NCBI RefSeq assembly: GCF_026810505.1 | Contig: NZ_CP101750.1 | Coordinates: 4,307,254 to 4,371,253 of the forward strand | Direction of reading: 5' to 3' | From: Streptomyces sp. Je 1-369 | Lineage (GTDB): Bacteria; Actinomycetota; Actinomycetes; Streptomycetales; Streptomycetaceae | Length of the DNA: 64,000 nucleotides | Part shown: in pieces, positions 44,334 through 52,244 of the stretch | Layout: every line of letters begins with the position of its first letter | How positions within the stretch are numbered: the stretch's first letter is position 1 | The notes under the pieces: generated by a model | Databases searched by the model: none | Seen by the model: only the letters and a program-made list of their open reading frames with translations | Told to the model about the DNA's origin: nothing | Made by a program: the position numbers and the translations under genes

Positions 44334-45541
44334 CACCGCCGCCCCTTCCGCATGCCGAGCCGCATCGTCGCGACGAGCTCCCGCTGCACCTCGCTCACCC
44401 CGCCCCCGAACGTGTTGATCTGCGCGGCCCGGTTCATCCGCTCCAGCTCGCCGTCACCGAAACCGCCCGGCGAACCGGCCCGCACGAGTGCCGCCTCGCC
44501 CGCGATCTCCTGGCACATCCGGTACACCTCGACCGCCGACTCGGTCCCCATGAACTTCACGCCGCTCGCGTCGCCGGGAGCCAGCCGGCCCGCCCCGACA
44601 TCACCCACCAGACGCCAGTTGAGCAGGCGCGTTGCCGCGAGCCGTGCATGCACCTCGGCCAGTCTCGACCGCACCCACGGTGCGTCGATTCGGCGCTCGC
44701 CCGTCACCGGATCAGGCGTGCGCGCCCGGTCGAGCGCCGCCGCGTAGAAGTCCTCCGCCTGCATGCCGATGGCGGCGAGCGCCACCCGCTCATGGTTGAG
44801 CTGGTTGGTGATGAGGCCCCAGCCACCGTTCTCCTCGCCGACAAGGTTCGCGGCCGGCACGCGGATCCCGTCGTAGTACGTCGCCGTCGTCGTCAGCCCG
44901 CCCACCGTGTGGATCGGGGTCCAGGAGAAACCGGGCGCGTCGGTCGGTACGAGCAGGATGGAGATGCCCCGGTGTTTGGGGACGTCGCGGACGCCGGGGG
45001 CGCCTGGGGCGCCTGGGGCGGCGGGGGCGTTGAGGGCGGTGCGGCAGGCCAGCCATATCCAGTCGGCGTTCTGCGCGTTCGAGGTGAAGATCTTCTGGCC
45101 GTCGATCAGCCACTCGTCGCCGTCGCGCACGGCTCTGGTCCGCAGTGCCGCCAGATCCGTACCGGCGGACGGTTCGCTGTAGCCGATCGCGAAGACGACG
45201 TCGCCGCTGAGGATGCGGGGCAGGAAGGCGGCCTTCTGCTCCTCGGTCCCGTACTTCATGAGGGTCGGCCCGACGGTGTTCAGGGTGACCATGGAGACGG
45301 GGGCGCCCGCGCGATACGCCTCGTCGAAGAACACGAACTGCTCGTCGGCACCGCGCCCTTGCCCGCCGTACTCGACGGGCCAGCCGAGCCCCAGCATGCC
45401 GTCTGCGCCGATGCGCCGCAGCAGACGACGCTGCCCCACGACGTCCGTGGCGTCGGGCGGCCCGTCGGGCATGACGTCCCGGAAGTAGGCGCGCAGGTCG
45501 GCGCGGAGTCGGCGCTGGCGTTCGGTGGGGGCGAGGTGCAC
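44333..45541 (-). CDS. acyl-CoA dehydrogenase (ChsE-like)
   Basis: About 402 aa. FAIGYSEPSAGTDLAALRTR and a long run ending FTSNAQNADWIWLACR are the FAD/acyl-binding strands, and AAQINTFGGGVSEVQRELVA is the C-terminal helix bearing the FAD contacts. It resembles one subunit of the heterotetrameric steroid side-chain dehydrogenases (ChsE1/ChsE2); the second dehydrogenase is the fused protein downstream. The GTG at 45541 follows GGAGAGG. Sequence upstream of it is an expanded Cys/Gly/Ala reading frame created by repeats and is probably not translated. A 10-bp inverted operator lies 32 bp upstream. Confidence 0.88.
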   Translation of the reverse strand: MHLAPTERQRRLRADLRAYFRDVMPDGPPDATDVVGQRRLLRRIGADGMLGLGWPVEYGGQGRGADEQFVFFDEAYRAGAPVSMVTLNTVGPTLMKYGTEEQKAAFLPRILSGDVVFAIGYSEPSAGTDLAALRTRAVRDGDEWLIDGQKIFTSNAQNADWIWLACRTALNAPAAPGAPGAPGVRDVPKHRGISILLVPTDAPGFSWTPIHTVGGLTTTATYYDGIRVPAANLVGEENGGWGLITNQLNHERVALAAIGMQAEDFYAAALDRARTPDPVTGERRIDAPWVRSRLAEVHARLAATRLLNWRLVGDVGAGRLAPGDASGVKFMGTESAVEVYRMCQEIAGEAALVRAGSPGGFGDGELERMNRAAQINTFGGGVSEVQRELVATMRLGMRKGRR

Positions 45542-45572
45542 GGGGGCGGCCTCTCCGTCTCGTACCGACAGG

Positions 45573-45597
45573 GGTTTCTGACTGTCCGTCAGAAACC
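45573..45597. promoter_or_regulatory. operator GGTTTCTGAC-tgtcc-GTCAGAAACC
   Basis: Perfect 10-bp arms with a 5-bp spacer lie about 32 bp before the first gene of the steroid-type operon. Different from the KstR/KstR2 consensus sites I know, so a separate TetR-type regulator is likely. Confidence 0.7.
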
Positions 45598-45660
45598 GCA
45601 CTAGTGTCAAGAGATCCGCACGCAGCTGAGCGGCAGCACCGCAGCGACCCACACACAGCC

Positions 45661-45790
45661 AAGCAGCAGCACCGAAGCAGCCCGCACACACCTGTGCGGC
45701 GGCGCCGAAGCAGCCCCGCACAACCAAGCAGCAGCACCGAAGCAACCCGAACACACCTGTGCGGCGGCGCCGAAGCACCGCCGCACAGGG
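45661..45790. repeat. two 65-bp tandem repeats with a terminal inverted repeat
   Basis: Units starting at 45661 and 45726 are nearly identical. The end contains CCTGTGCGGCGG and CCGCCGCACAGG (45756-45767, 45778-45789), a strong stem. They fill most of the 309-bp gap between the operon and the small secreted-protein gene. No real gene is visible here. Confidence 0.8.
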
Positions 45791-45850
45791 CGTCACACCC
45801 CAAGGTTCGTCCGCTGGGAGCCGTCCCGATCGACGCCCAGAGCTACCGGC

Positions 45851-46162
45851 TCACCAGAGCTGAGCGAAGTTGACCGCGATGTTGTCGTTCGACTGGTCGA
45901 TCGCCGTGAACCCGGAACCGTTCACCTGAGCCGAGTTGTTCTGGTTGGAAGCCCCGTTGCCGACGGCCTGCTGCTGAGTGGTGGACGAGTTGCCCGAGTT
46001 GTCGTCACCGACGCCACTTCCGTTCACGGTCGCCACACCGGCGTTCGATCCGTTGTTAGCGAAGGCGCCGTTGTCGGCCAACGCGACGCCCGAGAAGAGC
46101 GCGGCAGCCAGCGGCACGGCAGCGGCGGCGGCGATGATGCGGGCGGTGCGGATGCTTGCCAT
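45851..46162 (-). CDS. small secreted Asn/Ser-rich protein
   Basis: A 103-aa protein. A signal peptide (IIAAAAAVPLAAALFSG, cleavage near ALA-D) is followed by about 75 residues rich in Asn, Ser, Gly, Gln and Ala (SGNSSTTQQQAVGNGASNQN), with short repeats NGSG and a C terminus ending NFAQLW. No Cys. Composition resembles aerial-hyphae surface proteins such as rodlins and short fibre-forming proteins, but I cannot assign it to either. GGAGG lies upstream of the ATG at 46162. Confidence 0.65.
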   Translation of the reverse strand: MASIRTARIIAAAAAVPLAAALFSGVALADNGAFANNGSNAGVATVNGSGVGDDNSGNSSTTQQQAVGNGASNQNNSAQVNGSGFTAIDQSNDNIAVNFAQLW

Positions 46163-46565
46163 GTCTTTTCCTCCAGTGCAGGAGGTACGCGCGGCCGGAG
46201 CCGGACGTACCGGAAGTACGGCTGTTTCCCGGGCAGTTGGCCGACCGCCTCGGAGTGCTGCACAACGTCGCGACTCCAGAGTTGCCCACCGAATCCCCGC
46301 TGAACTACCCCATTGATCACGATTCCCCCGCAAGCGTGATGACATGTCGATAAACCCGCCGCGCGCCCCACCGGCTGATCTCCGACTCCCGCCGGCCCCC
46401 GCGGGGTCGCAGCTCAGGCCAGGAGCCGCACGGGAAGAACCGTTCCGGCAGCACCGAGCACCCGGGCCGCCCACCGGGGCGCCGCCCTCCCTGAACGGCT
46501 CATCCTGGCCCCGAGCCCGCTCGCCCCCTCTTCCCTTCTTCGAACGCGTGTACGAACATGGAGCC
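46163..46565. other. divergent intergenic region (403 bp), no gene seen
   Basis: Lies between the small secreted-protein gene and the prim-pol gene and must hold both promoters. I see one short inverted repeat (CGTACcggaaGTACG at 46206-46220). No RNA or protein gene is supported. Confidence 0.5.
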
Positions 46566-47474
46566 ATGGCCACCACCGACCGCCATGCCACCACCCTCGC
46601 GCTCGCCCACGCCCTGTCCGCCGCCGAGCGCGGGCTCGCGGTGATCCCGCTCTCGCGCTCCAAACTTCCCGCCCTGCGCTCCCCCCACCACGAGGACCCC
46701 CACCCCACCGCCCTCTGCCACGGCGAATGCGGGCGTCTCGGGCACGGGGTGTACGACGCATCGGCGGACCCGCGACGCATCCGAGAGCTCTTCGCCGCCG
46801 CCCCCTGGGCCACCGGGTACGGCATCGCCTGCGGGCTGCCGCCCCACCATCTGATCGGCATCGACCTGGACACCAAGTCCGGTACGGACGCGTCGGCGGC
46901 CCTGCGCGAACTGGCGCTGCGCCACCTCTTCACGATCCCCGGCACCGTCGTCGTGAGCACGCCCAGCGGAGGGCGCCACATCTGGCTGACGGGCCCGCCC
47001 GACGCGGTGGTCCCCAATTCGGCGGGACGGCTCGCGCCGGGCATCGACATCAGGGGCGCGGGCGGCTACCTCGTGGGCCCCGGCTCCCGCACGGAACACG
47101 GTGTCTACAGCACCGTGCCCGGCACGGCGCACCTGCCTCCCGCCCCCTGTCCGCCCGCCCTACTGCGCCTGCTCGCAACCTCACGGCGCGCACACCGGCA
47201 CGCACCCCCGCACTCCGCGCCGTCGCCCGGCACGCACCCGTCCCCCGACCCCACCCCGCACCAACCGGGCCAGGGCCTGGTCCAGTTCGTACGCGCCGCC
47301 CATGAGGGCCAACGCAACACCCGCCTCTTCTGGGCGGCCTGCCGCGCCTACGAGAACGGCATCGGCGAGACCCTGTCCCCGCAACTCACGGAAGCAGCGA
47401 TCCACGTCGGCCTCACCGAACACGAGGCCCGCTCGACGATCGCCTCGGCGGCCCGCCTCACGGGCCACGCGTGA
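46566..47474 (+). CDS. bifunctional DNA primase/polymerase (prim-pol) domain protein
   Basis: About 302 aa. The prim-pol fold shows the catalytic acidic motif in HHLIGIDLDTKSG, the GGRHIWLTG motif, and IDIRGAGGYLVGPGSR near the end of the domain. The C-terminal 80 residues (GQGLVQFVRAAHEGQRNTRL) form a helical module seen in replication-associated prim-pols. There is no helicase domain. Found on the chromosome side of the mobile element. Start ATG 46566 is assumed; the ribosome binding site is weak. It could be an older mobile-element relic or a host lesion-bypass enzyme. Confidence 0.78.
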   Translation: MATTDRHATTLALAHALSAAERGLAVIPLSRSKLPALRSPHHEDPHPTALCHGECGRLGHGVYDASADPRRIRELFAAAPWATGYGIACGLPPHHLIGIDLDTKSGTDASAALRELALRHLFTIPGTVVVSTPSGGRHIWLTGPPDAVVPNSAGRLAPGIDIRGAGGYLVGPGSRTEHGVYSTVPGTAHLPPAPCPPALLRLLATSRRAHRHAPPHSAPSPGTHPSPDPTPHQPGQGLVQFVRAAHEGQRNTRLFWAACRAYENGIGETLSPQLTEAAIHVGLTEHEARSTIASAARLTGHA

Positions 47475-47491
47475 TCACAGGCCACGCATGA

Positions 47492-47834
47492 TCACGGAAG
47501 CGCCGGTGGCAACCGGTCCCGCAGCTCCGCCCGGCTGATGGCGGCGCACGCGACGAACCCGATCTTCGGGATGGACACCTCGATCCCGACCGCGTCCAGC
47601 GCATGACAGATGCCCAGCAGCATGAAGAGTCCCGCGGTGTCGCAGTCATTGAGGGCGGGCGGACCCAGCCTCAGCCGACGACCGTCACCCCGGCTCCGCC
47701 GTCATCCGCACGATGGCCTCGCGCAGCAGGGCGGCGGTGGCGAGGTCCAGTTCACCGGACAGCCGTATCAGCACCACGGACCGGCCCACGGGAGCTCGAC
47801 GCAGCACCAACCGATGTTCGGCACCCCGCTCCAT
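47492..47834 (-). pseudogene. STAS-domain (anti-sigma factor antagonist) gene with a frameshift
   Basis: From ATG 47834, VVLIRLSGELDLATAALLRE is a typical STAS strand-helix start. The frame stops at TGA 47685. One base shift restores DGRRLRLGPPALNDCDTAGL, where the STAS phospho-site region would be, and continues to FMLLGICHALDAVGIEVSIP before a stop at 47492. So the gene is broken by one base in the gggg run near 47690. In Streptomyces, STAS proteins counteract anti-sigma factors. It lies 70 bp from the attL repeat of the integrated element. The break may be a sequencing error. Confidence 0.65.
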
Positions 47835-47903
47835 GGCACCTGCTTCCTGCTCGCCTCCTCAGCGAGAGACACCCTTTTCCCCGACACAAACGCCGGAACA
47901 CCA

Positions 47904-47958
47904 GCGGTGGGTGTGGGATTTGAACCCACGGTGGCGTGAACCACGACGGTTTTCAAGA
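47904..47958. repeat. left att copy (attL-like)
   Basis: 30 identical bases (47904-47933), a 7-base region with six mismatches (47934-47940) and 18 identical bases (47941-47958) compared with the tRNA-Ser copy at 60420-60474. The mismatched part is the variable-arm segment. Short similar sequence (tcagcgagagacaccctt) also lies 19 bp to the left, corresponding to the tRNA terminator region. Confidence 0.85.
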
Positions 47959-48171
47959 ACGTGCGCACTTTTGGAGGGATAGGTACTCTGACCTGCCAAT
48001 ATCCGATCAGTCACCAGAGGCATACCGCTCGGCGGTCCACACCTGGTCCACCGGCTCCGGCTCACGTCTTGGATATCCGGTACTGCGCTGCTCCTGCCAG
48101 CCGTCACCCACGCGGGTGTGGGCCCCCTAGAGCTGCCGTCCCGGCACGTCGGCCACGCTACGCTGCCGCCC

Positions 48172-48573
48172 ATGGCTGAGGCTTTCGTCTCCGGTGACGG
48201 CCACCGCGCGTGCGGCATCTGTCCGTCGCGACTCTTTCCGCTCGGTGAGTTCGACGTGGTCGAGCGTCCGTCTCGTGAGTGTCCCTTCAGTCCCGAGGAC
48301 GGTCACAGGTACACCCTGCGTGGTGTGCCTGTCTGCGTTCACCCGGAGAAGGTGGGCCTACCGCCCGCGCCGTACAAGACGGACGGTGTAGCTCTACTCG
48401 GGGACGTCGCGCTACCCGATGACGTCGCGGACCTCGATGGGTACCTGCGTGAGCTGGTGCACGGCGCAGCCCCTGGCGCGCTGGAGCTGCTGATCGACCT
48501 GGCAGACCGCGAGATCCGGCGTGTCTTCCCAGAGGTCGACGCGACCTTGGCACTACGCCGTGCCTTCAACTAG
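48172..48573 (+). CDS. hypothetical protein of the AICE (134 aa)
   Basis: Protein starting MAEAFVSGDGHRACGICPSR with a CxxC pair and a second Cys/His cluster (RECPFSPEDGHRY, GVPVCVHPEK), so a small zinc-binding fold is possible. The C-terminal half is helical and acidic (ELLIDLADREIRRVFPEVD). I do not recognise the family. It lies at the left end of the element, convergent with the next gene. ATG 48172 is preferred over an upstream in-frame ATG at 48118. Confidence 0.5.
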   Translation: MAEAFVSGDGHRACGICPSRLFPLGEFDVVERPSRECPFSPEDGHRYTLRGVPVCVHPEKVGLPPAPYKTDGVALLGDVALPDDVADLDGYLRELVHGAAPGALELLIDLADREIRRVFPEVDATLALRRAFN

Positions 48574-48578
48574 CGCTC

Positions 48579-49163
48579 CTAGCTCGCCATGGGGAAACCG
48601 GGAGCGAAGCGGCGGCCACCGTCAAGGATGCCGATGGGGCCGTACTTCGCGGTGACGACCGCCTTGCGCCTGGCGGTCTCCTCCTTGCCGAACCAGTAGC
48701 GCTCGTTCATCGGTCCCCACGCCGCCCGGTAGACCTGGTGGGTGTAGTCGCCGTGATCCCACTCGCCGATGGCCTCGCGGTCAGTGGCGTGCACGAACTT
48801 GATGTTCGTACGGTCCTGGATGCGGCAGAGCACCGTGAACTGAGCGGCAAGCGCATGGATCATCTCGTCGACGGGCACCGCTACGGGAATCTCTGCTGCC
48901 TCCTCATTCTGGTCCGTCATCTCGTAGATGGCCGACTTGATCGCCATGGCGCGCATGGCCTCGGGGAACAGAGGCTCGGTGTCCTTCGCGACGTCGAACC
49001 CGTTCACCAGGGCATACCCCATGAAGCACTGCCAGTCCTCGTCGTACTTCGAGCATGCCGTGCGCAACCGGTCGAACTCCCGGTCAGCCTCGACGATCGC
49101 GAGGATGTCGCGGGCTCGCCGCGCCACGATCTCCGGCGCGGGCCGTACTAGCGTTGTGGACAC
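48579..49163 (-). CDS. hypothetical protein of the AICE (194 aa)
   Basis: Mostly helical protein (LVRPAPEIVARRARDILAIV; KYDEDWQCFMGYALVNGFD; AAQFTVLCRIQDRTNIKFVH). No domain recognised. GTG 49163 is preceded by AAGGAG with 9-nt spacing; longer in-frame extensions (ATG 49193) are possible. It ends 6 bp from the convergent gene at 48172. Typical of accessory cargo on AICEs, function unknown. Confidence 0.55.
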   Translation of the reverse strand: MSTTLVRPAPEIVARRARDILAIVEADREFDRLRTACSKYDEDWQCFMGYALVNGFDVAKDTEPLFPEAMRAMAIKSAIYEMTDQNEEAAEIPVAVPVDEMIHALAAQFTVLCRIQDRTNIKFVHATDREAIGEWDHGDYTHQVYRAAWGPMNERYWFGKEETARRKAVVTAKYGPIGILDGGRRFAPGFPMAS

Positions 49164-49326
49164 TGCTGCACTCTCCTTCGTTGGTTGGTGCATCGGTGGG
49201 CTCGTCCGGCTGCCAACCGCCGTCACGCCAAGGCAGTCGAACGGGGAGCTACCGCCGTACGTGGGCGGCAGTACAGCCCTCCCTGGCCGCCCGTGGGGGA
49301 GCCACTTCACGCGGCCAGGGAGGAGT

Positions 49327-49443
49327 TCATGGGGTGGTCGGGCTTGCGGCAGTCACACCGAGTACGAACCCGATCGATGCCGAGATGGCGATGATCAGGA
49401 GGGGCCCGGCGTAGCTCGTTACGCGGGCGGTTAACCGGCTCAC
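49327..49443 (-). CDS. 38-aa single-pass membrane peptide
   Basis: GTG 49443 overlaps the stop of the 76-aa gene (GTGA), implying translational coupling. The peptide MSRLTARVTSYAGP is followed by one hydrophobic helix (LLIIAISASIGFVLGVTAA) and a short tail. Too short for family assignment; it could be a spread-type or inhibitor membrane peptide. Confidence 0.5.
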   Translation of the reverse strand: MSRLTARVTSYAGPLLIIAISASIGFVLGVTAASPTTP

Positions 49444-49670
49444 GGCTGGCCGCCAGCACTGCGCGCATTGGCCTCTCGAACCTTGGCTCCGAGCACGTCA
49501 CTGGGGGGCTCCTGTGCCTGACCGGCGCGATGCTGGGGGCACTGGCACGGTGGGTACTTCATCGACCCTGGAGGCAGCTCGCGCCCGTCACCGGTGTCGA
49601 GCTTCAGCACTCCGTCTGTGCCCTGCTTCTCGGTCATCTGGGCAAGCACTGCCCGCGCTTCGCTTCTCAT
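49440..49670 (-). CDS. hypothetical protein of the AICE (76 aa)
   Basis: MRSEARAVLAQMTEKQGTDG at the start, then PPGSMKYPPCQCPQHRAG, a CxCxxH-type cluster, and a polar tail. GAGGAG lies 7 nt before the ATG. It is the first gene of a coupled pair with the membrane peptide. Divergent from the TPR regulator gene, so the intergenic region probably carries a regulated promoter. Confidence 0.5.
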   Translation of the reverse strand: MRSEARAVLAQMTEKQGTDGVLKLDTGDGRELPPGSMKYPPCQCPQHRAGQAQEPPSDVLGAKVREANARSAGGQP

Positions 49671-49779
49671 GACTCAGCTCCTCGGCGGAGATCTCTGTGG
49701 CGAGCCGTTCGCCGATCTTTCGTGTGCTCTACGCAACCGCGCGACCACGCACGGCGGTACCGTTGCAGCACCCTCGGGA

Positions 49780-49797
49780 CTTGAAAGCCTTGAAAGC
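49780..49797. promoter_or_regulatory. direct repeat cttgaaagc x2 upstream of the TPR regulator
   Basis: Two adjacent 9-bp copies lie 28 bp before the regulator start, in the divergent region with the 76-aa gene. A plausible operator for autoregulation. Confidence 0.5.
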
Positions 49798-49824
49798 ACG
49801 CAAGAGCGTGGGGAGTTGAGAGTC

Positions 49825-51165
49825 ATGGCGAAGCGCGAACCGAACGGGGCCCTCGGCCACCTGCTCACTGAGAGCCGTTGGACGTACCGCCAGTTCGCAC
49901 GGGCCGTAAACCGCATAGGCACGGAAACCGGCACCCCCTTGCGCTACGACGAGTCAGCCGTGAGCCACTGGCTTGGCGGCACCGTCCCGCGTGACGCCGT
50001 GCGGGGCTGCATCCTCGAAGCCTTCTCCCGTCGGCTCGGCCGTCCGGTCACGCATGCTGAAGCGGGCCTGCCCGTTCCCCTCGATCACTCCCCTGTCTCC
50101 ACGGATACCGTGGAAGGGCTGATCGATCTGGGGAGGCAAGATATGGACCCGTCCCGCCGCAGAGTCCTCGGTGCGGGCCTGTTCTCGGTCGCCTTGACGA
50201 TCCCCGGGTGGCCCGACGTCATCGGACGCGCTGAGGCCGTGCAGTCCGGACGCGCGTCACGTATCGGCATGAACGAAGTAGACATGGTCATAGCGATGAC
50301 TGAGCGCGTCTCAGAGCTGGACGACCAATTCGGCGGACGTCACGCACGTCCCATGGCGGCCTCGTTCATGGTCAACACAGTCGCCTCGTACCTGCGCGCC
50401 GATGCTCCCGCCGATGTCCGGCAAGCGATGCAGTCCGCTGCCTCGGACCTGCTCTACCTGACTGGCTACATGGCCGTGGATGAGGGGCTGCACGGGCTCG
50501 CCCAGCGCTATTACATCAAGGCCCTGGAGCTGGCTGGGGCGGCTGAGGATCACCTGACGTACTGCACGACCTTGCGTGGCATGAGCGTTCAAGCGGTCGA
50601 CCTGCACCATGGGGCCAAAGCCATGGAGCTCGCGGATGCTGCTGCCGCAGCGTCCCCGAAAGCCGGTCCTCGGATGCGGGCCTTCCTGGCCGGTCAGCAG
50701 GCGCACACGGCTGCGCAGACAGGCGACCGCGCGAACGCCTTGCGGTACATCCGGGAGGCAGAGGCGGCCATGGACCGTGCCGAGTCTCGCGGTAAGGCGT
50801 TCGGCTCGTACGATCCGTCGTCGCTCAACTACCACATCAGCCAAGTGCGTTACGAGCTCGGTGATGTGCCTGGGGCAGTCGAAGCCATGCATCAGTCAGA
50901 CAAGGTCCGCTTCAGCGTCTACCGGCGCGCACGGGTTCGGCACCGTGCCACGCTGGCAGAACGGCAACTGGAGATAGGCCACTTGGAAGCGGCCTGCTCC
51001 ACCTGGCACCAGGCGCTCGACGACTACCCCATGGTCCAATCCGGACGGGCCGACGACCGCGTGAAGACGATGTTCAGCCTCATCCGACCGCACCTGAAGA
51101 ACGCTGCGGCCCGCGACCTCTACGACCGCGCGCGAACGATCGCACCCCCGTCATTGGTCAGTTGA
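49825..51165 (+). CDS. HTH/TPR-type transcriptional regulator of the AICE
   Basis: A 446-aa protein. The N-terminal 80 residues form a helix-turn-helix-like domain (LGHLLTESRWTYRQFARAVN; YDESAVSHWLGGTVPRDAVR) also seen in Streptomyces regulators of the Cro/C1-TPR type. A twin-Arg-like stretch (DPSRRRVLGAGLFSVALTIP) follows but is probably not a signal. From about 160 onward tetratricopeptide-like helices run to the end (GLAQRYYIKALELAGAAED; QQAHTAAQTGDRANALRYIR). Such proteins often bind peptide signals. GGGGAG precedes the ATG. Confidence 0.75.
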   Translation: MAKREPNGALGHLLTESRWTYRQFARAVNRIGTETGTPLRYDESAVSHWLGGTVPRDAVRGCILEAFSRRLGRPVTHAEAGLPVPLDHSPVSTDTVEGLIDLGRQDMDPSRRRVLGAGLFSVALTIPGWPDVIGRAEAVQSGRASRIGMNEVDMVIAMTERVSELDDQFGGRHARPMAASFMVNTVASYLRADAPADVRQAMQSAASDLLYLTGYMAVDEGLHGLAQRYYIKALELAGAAEDHLTYCTTLRGMSVQAVDLHHGAKAMELADAAAAASPKAGPRMRAFLAGQQAHTAAQTGDRANALRYIREAEAAMDRAESRGKAFGSYDPSSLNYHISQVRYELGDVPGAVEAMHQSDKVRFSVYRRARVRHRATLAERQLEIGHLEAACSTWHQALDDYPMVQSGRADDRVKTMFSLIRPHLKNAAARDLYDRARTIAPPSLVS

Positions 51166-51433
51166 TCTGCGGCGCCTCAGCCCAATGAGCGGCGCACTGA
51201 CCCACGCGGCCGGCCGGAGCGGCTTTGGCCGGTGTCCTGTTCGGGTTGGGGTCGGGCATGGTCAGGGGGCCGTACGCTTCCCGGCAACTCGGGCAGGCTT
51301 TGCACCTGCCCGGAATTTGAACGAGTGGCCCCCTGGCCTTGCCCGACGCGGGCCCCGGCCCGAAGAGGTGGCTAAAGCCGTGGAGGCCGTCCGCCCCAGC
51401 CACGGGGCCTCGGCGAGCACGGCATGTGGTCAC
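51158..51433 (-). CDS. possible small zinc-ribbon-like protein (91 aa)
   Basis: Minus-strand reading frame containing GRCKACPSCREAYGPL and, at the end, VGQCAAHWAEAPQIN, i.e. a CxxCxxC cluster plus a later C/H pair. AGGA lies upstream of the GTG at 51433. Its last bases overlap the end of the TPR regulator gene (convergent). The upstream half is low in coding character, so the call is uncertain. Confidence 0.3.
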   Translation of the reverse strand: MTTCRARRGPVAGADGLHGFSHLFGPGPASGKARGPLVQIPGRCKACPSCREAYGPLTMPDPNPNRTPAKAAPAGRVGQCAAHWAEAPQIN

Positions 51434-52094
51434 CGCGGATTCCTGCTGCCCTGGCGAGTTGGGCGCGCTGTGCTTGGTCGTGGCTGCCTCGGTGGTGCTC
51501 TCGCTGCGCCTGGCCGTGCTGTTCGGCTGCTACCTGGTCGGGGTTCTGCCTGGGTCCTGCTGCCCGCTTCTTCGGGCTTGCGGCGCGAGTGGCGGGGGCG
51601 TCGCGTAGCGGGGCGGTAGACAGGAGCGTGCGGCGGCACGGCCGCCGCGCCGCGCGGCCCGCGTCAGCGGGCCGCCTTGAATCAGTAGAGAAAGTCTGAA
51701 CACGTCTGCCTGCCGGGCGCCTTCGGCTTCGTCGCTTGCCTGCTGCTCCGGCGCGGCCTGCCTCGTTCTGCGCGAGCGCTCGCTTACTCGGACTTGGACG
51801 GCAGAAATTCCCGTTTAATCAGCAATTGCCCATGTTCAGCATATTCTGTGCTCCGGATCGTCCAGATCTATCCACAGGCACATCGGGCCAGGATGCTCCT
51901 GGGCGTCAACGGGCGTCCGATCGCGAAAAGTTATCCACAGCCGGTTCTCATGGTTCATTGCGCCCGTGGATCACACGAGCGGTTGGGCTGCTGGCTGGCA
52001 TTGGGAGCTACCGGGATGTTCTGGGCAATTTCAGGTCCGGTGTCACAAACAGAGTTCTGGCGATCCCCTTCTCGCAGGAAAGGAGTTGACCTGA
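51434..52094. other. non-coding AICE region with hairpins and DnaA-box-like sites
   Basis: No confident gene. It holds an inverted repeat near 51630-51670 (gcggcacggccgccgcg...), a CCAGGA-tgc-TCCTGG hairpin (51889-51903), and two DnaA-box-like 9-mers on the plus strand, CTATCCACA (51868-51876) and TTATCCACA (51931-51939). The sequence is locally AT-richer. It may be a control or origin-like region. Confidence 0.45.
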
Positions 52095-52244
52095 ATGCAC
52101 AGTGACGCACATCACGCCCGGTGGGGGTCACACGGTGTACCGAAAAGACCCCTCTACGAGGGGCGTCAAAAGGTGCCCGTTTCCAGGAAGAGGGTTCCCA
52201 CTATGCGCACTTGGTTCGACTTGTCCGCCGGGCTGTGGCTGTGA
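52095..52244 (+). CDS. possible 49-aa peptide, first of a coupled micro-ORF chain
   Basis: ATG 52095 follows AGGAAAGGAG. The peptide MHSDAHHARWGSHGVPKRPL... is basic, with a hydrophobic end (FDLSAGLWL). Its TGA overlaps an ATG (TGATG at 52242-52246) that opens a 20-codon frame. Codon use is only weakly host-like, so this is a candidate, not a certain gene. Confidence 0.35.
   Translation: MHSDAHHARWGSHGVPKRPLYEGRQKVPVSRKRVPTMRTWFDLSAGLWL

Noticed and set aside
45542..45796. N-terminal extension of the acyl-CoA dehydrogenase through Cys/Gly/Ala repeats
   Set aside because: The repeats encode a composition foreign to the family; GTG 45541 with GGAGAGG gives a normal-length enzyme.
46206..46220. 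CGTAC..GTACG inverted repeat upstream of the small secreted-protein gene
   Set aside because: Arms of 5 bp are too short to call an operator without other evidence.
51185..51619. Plus-strand frames after the TPR regulator
   Set aside because: Composition is Arg/Gly/Ala random-like and the region holds inverted repeats; no supported start.
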